From Burkholderiales bacterium (GTDB taxonomy: Bacteria > Pseudomonadota > Gammaproteobacteria > Burkholderiales > Burkholderiaceae_C): 32,845 nt of DNA. Within the stretch, counting starts at the first letter, position 1. The number at the start of each line of letters is the position of its first letter. Location of the stretch: the NCBI GenBank assembly GCA_026954015.1, contig JAIXLP010000085.1, positions 1 through 32,845 of the forward strand. Reading direction: 5' to 3'. Below the pieces are notes generated by a model, which was not told the DNA's origin, searched no databases, and saw only the letters and a program-made list of their open reading frames with translations. Position numbers and translations under genes: made by a program. Positions 25,872 to 32,845 of the stretch are shown in pieces.

Positions 25872-26378
25872 TCATCGCGGCGCGACGGCGCAGCCAGGCA
25901 CACTCGCATCGGTGTGTACCAGCGCGAGCGGGTAGCGCCGGCCCGCGAGGTAGTCTTCCAGGCTTGCGAGCAGCAGCGGGCTGCGGTGGCGTTCGCGGCA
26001 GGCGCGGATTTCGTCGGAGCTCATCCACAGCGTGCGCACGATGCCGGTATCGAGCTGGCGCCAGCCGTGGTGCGCGCCCAGCCGCCCGCTATAGGCGAAG
26101 CGCAAATAGGTGAGGTCTTCGCCGGTGCGCGTCTTGATGAAGCGGTTGAGGTACACGCCCACGAGCGCCTGCGGCTCGAAGTCGTAGGCCGCCTCTTCCA
26201 GCACCTCGCGCGCGCAGCCCTGCTCCGGGGTTTCGCCGGGTTCGAGGTGCCCGGCGGGGTTGTTGAGCTTGAGGCCGTCGCTCGTGTGCTCTTCGATCAG
26301 CAGAAACTGGCCGTCCCGCTCGATCACCGCGGCGACAGTGACGTGCGGCTTCCAGCGGTGAAACGCGCCGGACGGCAT
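25872..26378 (-). CDS. NUDIX hydrolase, NudJ-like
   Basis: A 168-residue NUDIX protein. [55 protein letters not shown] holds the NUDIX box (43-65): Gly43, Glu49, Arg57, Glu58, Glu61 and Glu62 are in place, while the usual Gly near the end is Ala64 and the following hydrophobic position is Tyr65. NudJ (YmfB) of E. coli, a thiamin-pyrophosphate and nucleotide phosphatase, is the closest pattern, and nudJ lies beside mnmA in E. coli as well, which supports the call. It starts 3 bp after the yidC stop and ends 22 bp before mnmA, so the three genes are one transcript. Confidence 0.9.
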   Translation of the reverse strand: MPSGAFHRWKPHVTVAAVIERDGQFLLIEEHTSDGLKLNNPAGHLEPGETPEQGCAREVLEEAAYDFEPQALVGVYLNRFIKTRTGEDLTYLRFAYSGRLGAHHGWRQLDTGIVRTLWMSSDEIRACRERHRSPLLLASLEDYLAGRRYPLALVHTDASVPGCAVAPR

Positions 26379-26381
26379 AAC

Positions 26382-28103
26382 TCAGCGGAACTTGGGCAGG
26401 TGAAACTGCGGCGGCACGCCCATGCGGGTGTTGATCACCCACTGCTGCGCGATCGACAGCAGGTTGTTCGTGAGCCAGTACAGCACCAGACCCGCCGGGA
26501 ACATGAAGAACATCACGCTGAACGCCAGCGGCATGATCCACATCATCTTGGCCTGCATGGGGTCGGGCGGCGCGGGGTTGAGCGCCGTCTGCAGCAGCGT
26601 GGAGAGTGTCATCAGGATCGGCAGGATGAAGTACGGGTCCTTGGTGGAGAGGTCCGTCACCCAGCCTATCCAGGGCGCGTGGCGCATTTCCACGCTCGAG
26701 AGCAGCACCCAGTACAGCGCGATGAACACCGGGATCTGGATCGCAATCGGCAGGCAACCGCCCAGCGGGTTGACCTTTTCCTCGCGGTAGATGCGCATCA
26801 TCTCCTGCTGCATCTGCTGCGGCTTGTCCTTCAGGCGCGCGCGCAGATCCTGGATGCGCGGGTTCAGCGCCTTCATCTTGGCCATGCTGCCGTAGGCCTT
26901 GGCGTTGAGCCAGTAGAACGCGAGCTTGAGCAGCAGCACCAGGCCGACGATGGACCAGCCCCAGTTGCCGACGACGCTGTGGATCTCGTCCAGCAGCCAG
27001 TACAGCGGCTTGGCGAGGATGGTGAGGTAGCCGTAATCCTTGATGAGTTCCAGTCCCGGCGCGAGGTTCTCCAGCGTTTTCTCGACCTGCGGGCCAACGA
27101 ACAGGCGTGCCTCGATGGTCTTGGTCTGCCCCGGCGCAAGCTCGCCGAACGGCGTGATCTCCTGCACGCGGTAGCAGCAGTCGGGCGCGGGGGAGCCCAC
27201 GTCGGCAGCGTTCACGTGCAGCGTGCGCGGCGTGCCGTCGGGCAGCAGCCAGGCGGTGGCGAAATAGTGCTGCACCATCGCGATGTAGCCGTCGGTGGCC
27301 TCGGCCGGGATCTCCACCTTCTTTTCCTTGATGTCCTTGAAGGTGATCTTCTGGTACTTCTTCGCGTCGGTGTAGACCGCCGGGCCGGTGAAGGTGGAAT
27401 AGAACGGCACCGCGCCGTCGGGCTGGTTGCCGTCGCGCACCAGTTGCAGGTACAGCTGCGGCGACACCGGCGTGCCGCCCGTGTTGACCACCTCGTGACG
27501 CACCGCGACGTCATAGGCGCCGCGCTTGAGCGTGTAGCTCTTGACGAGTTTGACGCCCCCCAGGTCGGGCGACTCGAAGCGCACCGTCAGTTCCTGGTCG
27601 CCGTCGCGCAGTTCGTGCGGGCCCGGCGCAATGCGCATGAAGGTCTTGTGCGTGGGAAACGGCCCGCCGATCAGGCCGGTCTGCGCCACATACACGTGCC
27701 GACTGTCGTCTTCAAGCAGCACGAAGGGCTTGGGGTCATCCTGGCTGCCCTGGTGGTGCAGCAGCTCACCGCCGACGAGTGAGCCGCCCTCGTTGTCGAA
27801 GGTCAGGCGCAGCACGTCGGTCGAGACGGTGATGCGTTCGTGCGCCACCACGGGTACGGCAGCGGCGGCCTCGTGCGCCGCGGCAGGCGCCTGCGGTGCG
27901 CTCGCCGCGGGTGCGGCGCTGGCCGCCGGCGGGGGTGCGGGCGTGGCATGCGCGGGCGGCGGGGCGCTGGCGCCCGCGGTTTGCGTCACGGGCGACGGGA
28001 AGAACGTGGCCTGCCTGCCGTTGTAGACCTGCCATTTGTCCCACAGCAGCACCATGGAAAAGCCAAAGATCACCCACAGGACGGTGCGGCGAATGTCGTT
28101 CAT
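26382..28103 (-). CDS. yidC: Membrane protein insertase YidC
   Basis: A 573-residue inner-membrane insertase of the Gram-negative type. An N-terminal helix (about 7-24, TVLWVIFGFSMVLLWDKW) leads to an Ala/Pro-rich periplasmic linker (about 45-85) and the large periplasmic P1 beta-domain (about 85-340). Five C-terminal helices follow (about 360-560); KPLYWLLDEIHSVVGNWGWSIV marks the conserved start and GGCLPIAIQIPVFIALYWVLLSSVE the hydrophilic-groove helix. It inserts and folds inner-membrane proteins alone or with SecYEG. It overlaps yidD by ATGA, and the NUDIX gene begins 3 bp after it. In related genomes mnmE often follows yidC; here NUDIX and mnmA do. Confidence 0.98.
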   Translation of the reverse strand: MNDIRRTVLWVIFGFSMVLLWDKWQVYNGRQATFFPSPVTQTAGASAPPPAHATPAPPPAASAAPAASAPQAPAAAHEAAAAVPVVAHERITVSTDVLRLTFDNEGGSLVGGELLHHQGSQDDPKPFVLLEDDSRHVYVAQTGLIGGPFPTHKTFMRIAPGPHELRDGDQELTVRFESPDLGGVKLVKSYTLKRGAYDVAVRHEVVNTGGTPVSPQLYLQLVRDGNQPDGAVPFYSTFTGPAVYTDAKKYQKITFKDIKEKKVEIPAEATDGYIAMVQHYFATAWLLPDGTPRTLHVNAADVGSPAPDCCYRVQEITPFGELAPGQTKTIEARLFVGPQVEKTLENLAPGLELIKDYGYLTILAKPLYWLLDEIHSVVGNWGWSIVGLVLLLKLAFYWLNAKAYGSMAKMKALNPRIQDLRARLKDKPQQMQQEMMRIYREEKVNPLGGCLPIAIQIPVFIALYWVLLSSVEMRHAPWIGWVTDLSTKDPYFILPILMTLSTLLQTALNPAPPDPMQAKMMWIMPLAFSVMFFMFPAGLVLYWLTNNLLSIAQQWVINTRMGVPPQFHLPKFR

Positions 28104-28396
28104 GAATGTTCGCGTGTACGGGAAGAGGACGGGCGCGCCGGGATGGTCCAGCGCGAGAACAGCCGCAGCTCGCGCGGCATCTCATCGGGCACCGGATCGT
28201 GCCCGCCGGCACACCAGGGCTGGCAGCGCGCGATGCGCCTGACCATCAGGTAGCTGCCCAGCGCCGCGCCGTGGCGTTCCAGCGCCTGCAACGCATAGTT
28301 CGAGCAGGTAGGCTCGAACCGGCACGCACCGCCCAGCCACGGGCTGAGCAGCACCTGGTAGCCACGCACGCATGCGCTCAGAAGGCGGCGCATCAT
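28100..28396 (-). CDS. yidD: Membrane protein insertion efficiency factor YidD
   Basis: A 98-residue small amphipathic membrane-associated protein that aids YidC-dependent insertion. The family core is complete: RGYQVLLSPWLGGACRFEPTCSNYALQALERHG with the three conserved cysteines, then RRIARCQPWCAGGHDPVP. The start shown is the first of two adjacent methionine codons and overlaps the rnpA stop as ATGA; the second Met is equally possible. Its end overlaps the yidC start by four bases. Position and motif leave little doubt. Confidence 0.95.
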   Translation of the reverse strand: MMRRLLSACVRGYQVLLSPWLGGACRFEPTCSNYALQALERHGAALGSYLMVRRIARCQPWCAGGHDPVPDEMPRELRLFSRWTIPARPSSSRTREHS

Positions 28397-28824
28397 GGCG
28401 TGGCCAGCCGCGCGAGCGCGCGCGTGAAGAGTTGTTCCAGCTCGGCGCGCACCGCGCGCTTGAGCGCCAGCGACGCGGCGCTCGGGAACTGCGCGCGGTC
28501 GAACGCCGCGCGCAATCGCACCACGTACGCGGCGGCGGGCAGCAGCGCGGTGAAGTGCTGCGCGACCGCGTAGATCTGCCGCCGGATCACGTTGCGCGTG
28601 ACGGCGCGACGCGCCCAGCGCTTGGGCACGAGCGGACCGAGCCAGCGCGCCCCGTCGGCCGGCGCGAAAAGCCGATGCGCGGCCTCGCCATCCGCGCGCG
28701 CGGACACTGCGGACACCGCGGACACATCAAGCCGCAGGCAGTGCAGCGCGAAGTGCGGCGTGCGCACCAGCGTGCCGGCCGCCATCGTGGCCTGGAATTG
28801 CGGACGGGTTTTCAGCCGGTGCAT
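28393..28824 (-). CDS. rnpA: Ribonuclease P protein component
   Basis: A 143-residue basic protein subunit of RNase P, which helps the RNA subunit remove 5' leaders from pre-tRNA. It begins MHRLKTRPQFQATMAAG, matching the RL..R.EF start of the family. The RNR signature is RWARRAVTRNVIRRQIYA (about 70-87), where the family has KRAVxRNxxKR. A short insertion rich in Ser, Ala and Val (about 34-42) is unusual. The reading frame runs far upstream antisense to dnaA and dnaN, which is not coding; the ATG after rpmH is chosen. It lies 56 bp after the rpmH stop and overlaps yidD by ATGA. Confidence 0.95.
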   Translation of the reverse strand: MHRLKTRPQFQATMAAGTLVRTPHFALHCLRLDVSAVSAVSARADGEAAHRLFAPADGARWLGPLVPKRWARRAVTRNVIRRQIYAVAQHFTALLPAAAYVVRLRAAFDRAQFPSAASLALKRAVRAELEQLFTRALARLATP

Positions 28825-28880
28825 GGTGGCAACGGCGGCAGGAGTGCGGTCGGGTCGGGCCGGAGTTGCGGCCACTCGCG

Positions 28881-29015
28881 TCAGACCGCCAGGCGCTTGC
28901 GGCCCTTGGCGCGGCGTGCGTTGATCACGGCGCGGCCACCGCGCGTCTTCATGCGCACGAGAAAGCCATGGGTGCGCGCGCGGCGCGTCTTGGAGGGCTG
29001 GTAGGTACGTTTCAT
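28881..29015 (-). CDS. rpmH: 50S ribosomal protein L34
   Basis: A 44-residue protein, the normal L34 length, with the invariant [20 protein letters not shown] beginning and the [18 protein letters not shown] end. It is a basic component of the large ribosomal subunit. It is the first gene of the leftward rpmH-rnpA-yidD-yidC-NUDIX-mnmA run. The chosen ATG is the family start; the upstream frame extension is spurious. The ribosome-binding site CAAGGA is modest. Confidence 0.98.
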   Translation of the reverse strand: MKRTYQPSKTRRARTHGFLVRMKTRGGRAVINARRAKGRKRLAV

Positions 29016-29154
29016 GGTCAGTCCTTGGAAGTTCGGTGGCGCCGCCGCAGCCGGCGCTCGCCCGGCGAGCGTTCGCGCCGCCATTCGAGAAAACGCGCGG
29101 GCGCGGGCCGCTGGCCACACTTGCGTTGCCCTGAACCTTCAGGGGAAACGGGCG

Positions 29155-29160
29155 ATTATC
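29155..29160 (-). promoter_or_regulatory. Possible -10 of rpmH
   Basis: GATAAT on the minus strand (5/6 to consensus), about 140 bp before the rpmH ATG. A poor TTTGGC lies 16 bp further upstream. The resulting leader would contain the CCCTGAA dyad and the CGCTCGCC dyad. Confidence 0.4.
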
Positions 29161-29235
29161 GCAGCACTCGCGCGGCGCGCCAAATGGGCCAGGCGCGCAC
29201 AGGCGGCGGCCCCGCCCGAGCGGGCGCTTTCCGGG

Positions 29236-29264
29236 TTGTGGATAACTTGCCGCGCCGCTAGAAT
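29236..29264 (+). promoter_or_regulatory. dnaA: dnaA promoter overlapping a DnaA box
   Basis: TTGTGG (29236-29241), 17 bp, then TAGAAT (29259-29264), followed by a start about 40 bp before the dnaA ATG. The only consensus DnaA box in the gap covers the -35 hexamer, so DnaA bound there should shut its own promoter. This is known autoregulatory logic, read here directly from the sequence. Confidence 0.65.
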
Positions 29265-29310
29265 CGACAGGCTTTTTCGCACCGCACCAACAACGACAAG
29301 AACCGCCCTG

Positions 29311-30732
29311 ATGTACGAGGGACTCCCCATTTCCCGGCACACGCACAACGACTCGAACGCGGGCCAGCAACTCTGGCAGACGTGCCTGGAGCAGCTCGCG
29401 CAGACGCTGCCCGAGCAGCAGTTCAACACCTGGATCAAGCCCCTGTCGGCGCAGGTCGCGAGCGACCTCTCGCGCGTGACGCTGTTCGTCGCCAACCGCT
29501 TCAAGCTTGACTGGGTGCGCGCGCAGTACGCGGGCCAGATCGCGGGCGTGCTGCAGTCGCTGCACGGCGAGCCGGTGACGCTGGAGCTGGCGCTGACGCC
29601 ACGGCGCGCCGCCCCCAGGGCCCAGGCCGCGCACGCGCCGTCTCCATCGGCCACGCCGCAAGCGAGCGAGCGCGCCGAGGCGCCGGCGACCACGGAAGTG
29701 CCCGCACCGGCGGGCTCGCGGCTCAACCCCGCGCTCACGTTCGAGACGCTGGTGGAGGGCACGGCCAACCGCATGGCGCGTTCGGCCGCGATGCATGTGG
29801 CGGCGCAGCCGGGGCAGATGTACAACCCGCTTTTCATCTACGGCGGCGTGGGCCTGGGCAAGACGCACCTGATGCACGCGGTGGGCAACCGCCTGCTCGC
29901 ACAGCGCCCCACGGCCAAGGTGCGCTACATCCACGCCGAGCAGTTCGTCTCGGACGTGGTGCGCGCGGTGCGCCACAACGCGTTCGAATCGTTCAAGGAG
30001 AGCTACCACTCGCTCGATCTGCTGTTGATCGACGACGTGCAGTTCTTCGCCAACAAGGACCGCACGCAGGAAGAATTTTTCAACGCCTTCGAGGCGTTGC
30101 TGGCCAAGAAGAGCCACATCGTGATGACGAGCGACACCTACCCCAAGGGGCTCGCCAACATCCACGAGCGGCTGGTCTCGCGCTTTGACGCGGGGCTGTC
30201 GGTGGCGATCGAGCCGCCCGAGCTGGAGATGCGCGTGGCCATCCTCATCAACAAGGCGCAGGCCGAGGGAGCGCAGATGCCCGAGGAGGTGGCGTTCTTC
30301 GTCGCCAAGAACGTGCGCTCGAACGTGCGCGAGCTCGAAGGCGCGCTGCGCAAGGTGCTGGCCTACGCACGCTTCAACGCGAAGGAAATTTCGATTGCCG
30401 TGGCGCGCGAGGCGCTGCGCGATCTGCTGAGCATCCAGAACCGCCAGATCAGCGTCGAGAACATCCAGAAGACGGTGGCCGATTACTACAAGATCAAGGT
30501 CGCCGACATGTACAGCAAGAAGCGCCCGGCGAGCATCGCGCGCCCGCGCCAGATCGCGATGTACCTGGCCAAGGAGCTCACGCAAAAGAGCCTGCCCGAA
30601 ATCGGCGAGCTCTTCGGCGGGCGCGACCACACCACGGTGCTGCACGCGGTGCGCAAGATCGGCGCAGAACGCCAGCAACTCACCGAGCTCAACCAGCAGC
30701 TGCACGTGCTCGAGCAGACGCTCAAGGGCTGA
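29311..30732 (+). CDS. dnaA: Chromosomal replication initiator DnaA
   Basis: A 473-residue initiator. Domain I (about 1-85, [25 protein letters not shown]) mediates oligomer and DnaB contacts, and a Pro/Ala-rich domain II linker (about 98-135) varies between species. The AAA+ domain III has Walker [14 protein letters not shown] (Lys184), Walker [11 protein letters not shown], sensor segments and [13 protein letters not shown]. Domain IV ends in the DNA-binding signature [23 protein letters not shown]. The start ATG has a weak Shine-Dalgarno, and longer in-frame extensions cross the promoter and are rejected. It is followed by dnaN after 30 bp, forming the usual dnaA-dnaN-gyrB order. Confidence 0.98.
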   Translation: MYEGLPISRHTHNDSNAGQQLWQTCLEQLAQTLPEQQFNTWIKPLSAQVASDLSRVTLFVANRFKLDWVRAQYAGQIAGVLQSLHGEPVTLELALTPRRAAPRAQAAHAPSPSATPQASERAEAPATTEVPAPAGSRLNPALTFETLVEGTANRMARSAAMHVAAQPGQMYNPLFIYGGVGLGKTHLMHAVGNRLLAQRPTAKVRYIHAEQFVSDVVRAVRHNAFESFKESYHSLDLLLIDDVQFFANKDRTQEEFFNAFEALLAKKSHIVMTSDTYPKGLANIHERLVSRFDAGLSVAIEPPELEMRVAILINKAQAEGAQMPEEVAFFVAKNVRSNVRELEGALRKVLAYARFNAKEISIAVAREALRDLLSIQNRQISVENIQKTVADYYKIKVADMYSKKRPASIARPRQIAMYLAKELTQKSLPEIGELFGGRDHTTVLHAVRKIGAERQQLTELNQQLHVLEQTLKG

Positions 30733-30762
30733 CCCCCGTTCCACCCCCCACGAGGTTTCCCG

Positions 30763-31869
30763 ATGATTGTCCTGAAGACCACGCAAGACAAATTCCTCGC
30801 GGTGCTGCAAGCCGTCTCCGGCATCGTCGAGCGCCGTCACACGATCCCCATCCTGGCCAACGTGCTCGTGCAGAAGACCGGCAACGCGCTGCAGTTCACC
30901 ACGAGCGACCAGGAAATCCAGATCCGCACGACGGCCGAGCTCGGCGGCGACGCGGGCGACTTCGCCACCACCGTGGGGGCGCGCAAGCTCATCGACATCC
31001 TGAAGACCCTGCCCGCTGACCAGACGGTGAGCCTGGAAACGGGCCCGTCCAGGCTCGTGCTCAAGGGCGGCAAGAGCCGCTTCACGCTGCACACGCTGCC
31101 CGCGGAGGACTTTCCGCTGGTGCAGGAATCAGGCAGCTTCGGCCCCGCGTTCAGCGTGCCGCAGAAGGTGCTCAAGGCGCTGCTGGCGCAGGTGTCGTTT
31201 GCGATGGCGGTGCAGGACATCCGCTACTACCTCAACGGCATCCTGTTCGTCGCCGAGGGCACGACGCTGAGCCTGGTCGCCACCGACGGTCACCGCCTGG
31301 CCTACAGCAGCGCGCAACTCGAGGTGGAAGTGCCCAGGCAGGAGGTGATCCTGCCGCGCAAGACCGTGCTGGAGCTGCAGCGCCTGCTCTCGGACGCCGA
31401 CGGCGCGATCGAGATGCAGTTCGCGAGCAACCAGGCGCGCTTCACCTTCGGCGGCATGCAGTTCGTCACCAAGCTCGTCGAGGGCAAGTTCCCCGACTAC
31501 AACCGCGTGATTCCGCGCAACTACACGCAGAGCATCACGCTCGGGCGCCTGCCGCTCCTGGCGAGCCTGCAGCGTTCGGCCATCATGACGAGCGAGAAAT
31601 TCAAGGGCGTGCGCCTGAACATCGAGCCCGGCAGCTTGCGCGTCTCCAGCAACAACGCCGAGCAGGAAGAGGCCGTCGACGAAATCGACATCGACTACGG
31701 CGGCGAGCCCATCGAGATCGGCTTCAACGTCACCTACCTGATCGACGTGCTCGCCAACATGGGCCAGGAGATGGCGCGCGTCGAACTGCAGGACGGCAAC
31801 AGCTCGGTCGTCTTCACCATCCCCGACAACGAGCGCTTCAAGTACGTCGTGATGCCCATGCGTATTTGA
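30763..31869 (+). CDS. dnaN: DNA polymerase III beta sliding clamp
   Basis: A 368-residue subunit that forms the ring clamp holding polymerase III and other factors on [39 protein letters not shown] is the family start, the three-fold domain layout is intact, and the protein ends [12 protein letters not shown], the canonical C-terminus near the protein-binding pocket. CACGAGG precedes the ATG. Its own TGA stop is formed by the first bases of repeat copy C (TTTGATAG, giving TGA TAG in tandem). gyrB begins 89 bp after it, so the repeat lies between two co-directional genes. Confidence 0.98.
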   Translation: MIVLKTTQDKFLAVLQAVSGIVERRHTIPILANVLVQKTGNALQFTTSDQEIQIRTTAELGGDAGDFATTVGARKLIDILKTLPADQTVSLETGPSRLVLKGGKSRFTLHTLPAEDFPLVQESGSFGPAFSVPQKVLKALLAQVSFAMAVQDIRYYLNGILFVAEGTTLSLVATDGHRLAYSSAQLEVEVPRQEVILPRKTVLELQRLLSDADGAIEMQFASNQARFTFGGMQFVTKLVEGKFPDYNRVIPRNYTQSITLGRLPLLASLQRSAIMTSEKFKGVRLNIEPGSLRVSSNNAEQEEAVDEIDIDYGGEPIEIGFNVTYLIDVLANMGQEMARVELQDGNSSVVFTIPDNERFKYVVMPMRI

Positions 31870-31920
31870 TAGCTGCCCGCGCTTGCCAGACAAGCGCCAG
31901 AGCCTGATTTGACCATGAAA
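31868..31920 (+). repeat. Dispersed palindromic repeat, copy C
   Basis: GATAGCTG is followed by stem GCGCTTG/CAAGCGC (31879-31885 with 31891-31897), a five-base loop CCAGA, then GAGCC and a tail GATTTGACCATGAAAAT. The stem is shorter than in copies A and B. It fills most of the dnaN-gyrB gap and includes the last bases of the dnaN stop. Confidence 0.85.
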
Positions 31921-31958
31921 ATTGCCGCGCCCGCGCGCGTTGCCCTGAAGCTGCCCCG

Positions 31959-32845
31959 ATGACCGAAGAAAACCACGCAATCCCGCACCACGACGCGCCC
32001 GAGGGGCCCGGCAACGCGAGCGGCTACGGCGAATCCGCCATCCAGATCCTCGAAGGGCTGGAGGCGGTGAGGAAGCGCCCCGGCATGTACATCGGCGACA
32101 CCTCCGACGGCACCGGGCTGCACCACCTCGTGTTCGAGGTGGTGGACAACTCCATCGACGAGGCGCTCGCAGGCTACTGCGACGACATCACCGTCACGAT
32201 CCACGCCGACGGCTCCCTGAGCGTGGCGGACAACGGCCGCGGCATCCCCACCGGCGTGAAGATGGACGACAAGCACGAGCCCAAGCGCTCGGCCGCCGAG
32301 ATCGCGCTGACCGAGCTGCACGCGGGCGGCAAGTTCAACCAGAACAGCTACAAGGTCTCGGGCGGCCTGCACGGCGTGGGCGTCTCGTGCGTCAACGCGC
32401 TCAGCAAATGGCTGCGCCTGACGGTGCGCCGCGACGGCCAGACGCACCAGATCGAGTTCGCGCGCGGCGTGGTGCAAAACCGCCAGATCGAGGTGGTCGA
32501 TGGCTTCGAGACCTCGCCGATGAAGATCACCGGCCCCACCGAGGACCGCGGCACCAGCGTGCGCTTTCTGCCCGACGTGGAAATCTTCGGCGACAACCAC
32601 GACTTCCACTACGAGACGCTGGCCAAGCGCCTGCGCGAACTCTCGTTCCTGAACAACGGCGTGCGCATCCGCCTCATCGACGAGCGCACGGGCAAGGAAG
32701 ACGACTTCGCCGGCAGCGGCGGCGTGCTCGGCTTCGTCAAGTTCATCAGTACCGGCAAGAAGGTGCTGCACCCCACGCCGTTCTACGCCAGCGGCTCGCG
32801 CCCGGCCGAGACCTACGGCGGCATCCCCGGCACCGAGATCGGCGT
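31959..32845 (+). CDS. gyrB: DNA gyrase subunit B, 5' part
   Basis: The frame is open to the window edge (295 complete codons). It is the GHKL ATPase half of GyrB, which with GyrA introduces negative supercoils. After a family-variable N-terminal tail (about 20 residues), [25 protein letters not shown] begins the domain. The catalytic Glu60 and Mg-binding Asn64 lie in [15 protein letters not shown]-contacting Asp91 in DNGRGIP, and the glycine loop is [17 protein letters not shown]. The transducer domain begins before the edge. The start ATG is the first after repeat C; its Shine-Dalgarno is weak. ParE has a similar fold, but the position after dnaN identifies GyrB. Confidence 0.97.
   Translation, partial: MTEENHAIPHHDAPEGPGNASGYGESAIQILEGLEAVRKRPGMYIGDTSDGTGLHHLVFEVVDNSIDEALAGYCDDITVTIHADGSLSVADNGRGIPTGVKMDDKHEPKRSAAEIALTELHAGGKFNQNSYKVSGGLHGVGVSCVNALSKWLRLTVRRDGQTHQIEFARGVVQNRQIEVVDGFETSPMKITGPTEDRGTSVRFLPDVEIFGDNHDFHYETLAKRLRELSFLNNGVRIRLIDERTGKEDDFAGSGGVLGFVKFISTGKKVLHPTPFYASGSRPAETYGGIPGTEIG

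Larger units (their letters stand above)
29016..29310. other. rpmH-dnaA intergenic region, candidate origin of replication
   Basis: The 295-bp divergent gap carries one consensus DnaA box: TGTGGATAA at 29237-29245, the complement of TTATCCACA. It also holds the dyads CGCTCGCCCGGCGAGCG (29055-29071), CCCTGAACCTTCAGGG (29129-29144) and GCGATTATCGC (29152-29162). No AT-rich unwinding element and no cluster of further DnaA boxes is obvious by eye. Gene order and the change of coding strand fit an origin here, but box density is low for a complete oriC, which could lie nearby. Confidence 0.45.

Noticed and set aside
28825-31092. Upstream extension of the rnpA frame antisense to dnaA and dnaN
   Set aside because: It crosses rpmH, the origin gap and dnaA on the opposite strand. 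Similarity to RNase P protein begins only at the ATG at 28824.

Overview
The window is about 32.8 kb of very GC-rich chromosomal DNA of ordinary housekeeping character, from a beta-proteobacterium of the order Burkholderiales, most likely the family Comamonadaceae. That placement is inference. It rests on codon use, on the rpmH-rnpA-yidD-yidC and dnaA-dnaN-gyrB blocks lying head to head at the replication-origin region, on methionine synthase split into separate genes, and on a short dispersed palindromic repeat (GATAGCTG, then a GCGCTTG/CAAGCGC hairpin) of a kind I associate with that family. I see no prophage, insertion sequence, CRISPR array, rRNA or tRNA gene.

Layout. 1-2956 (+): the 3' part of ilvE, a small zinc-finger protein, a family-2 glycosyltransferase and an O-antigen-ligase-type membrane protein, the last two coupled by an ATGA overlap. 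2942-3991 (-): a nitronate monooxygenase. 4098-6742 (+): an MFS transporter coupled to mnmE. 7045-8292 (+): a lone cyclic-nucleotide-binding-domain protein and an unrecognised protein. 8311-10877 (-): apt and a KefB/KefC-type antiporter. 10934-13897 (+): a tight kdsD-kdsC-lptC-SDR operon with every junction overlapping, serving Kdo synthesis and LPS export. 13918-16186: a marR repressor divergent from a MaoC-like dehydratase and an MFS transporter, with palindromic operators between them. 16258-18773 (-): an RRM protein and recQ. 18907-19941 (+): the homocysteine-binding half of methionine synthase. 20007-20939 (-): argC. 21152-24727 (+): sucC-sucD, a PP2C phosphatase and an FHA protein. 24737-29015 (-): rpmH-rnpA-yidD-yidC-NUDIX-mnmA. 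29311-32845 (+): dnaA, dnaN and the 5' part of gyrB.

How the genes fit together. The right end is the origin-proximal block: initiator, sliding clamp and gyrase read rightward, while ribosomal protein L34, the RNase P protein and the YidD/YidC insertase read leftward. MnmE and MnmA both act on the wobble uridine of tRNA but sit about 18 kb apart. KdsD, KdsC, LptC, the glycosyltransferase and the ligase-like protein all serve the LPS envelope. SucCD is a TCA-cycle enzyme, and ArgC and the MetH half belong to amino-acid synthesis.

The most notable non-coding signals are: (i) a dispersed palindromic repeat in at least three intergenic copies, two of them direct repeats bracketing the orphan MetH half gene, plus one decayed copy that appears to be translated inside the SDR gene; (ii) a 17-bp palindrome and a terminator-like hairpin in the argC leader; (iii) perfect palindromes in the marR promoter; and (iv) an origin region with only one consensus DnaA box, placed on the -35 element of a good dnaA promoter. 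I found no convincing unknown system. The findings are regulatory and genome-architecture observations.
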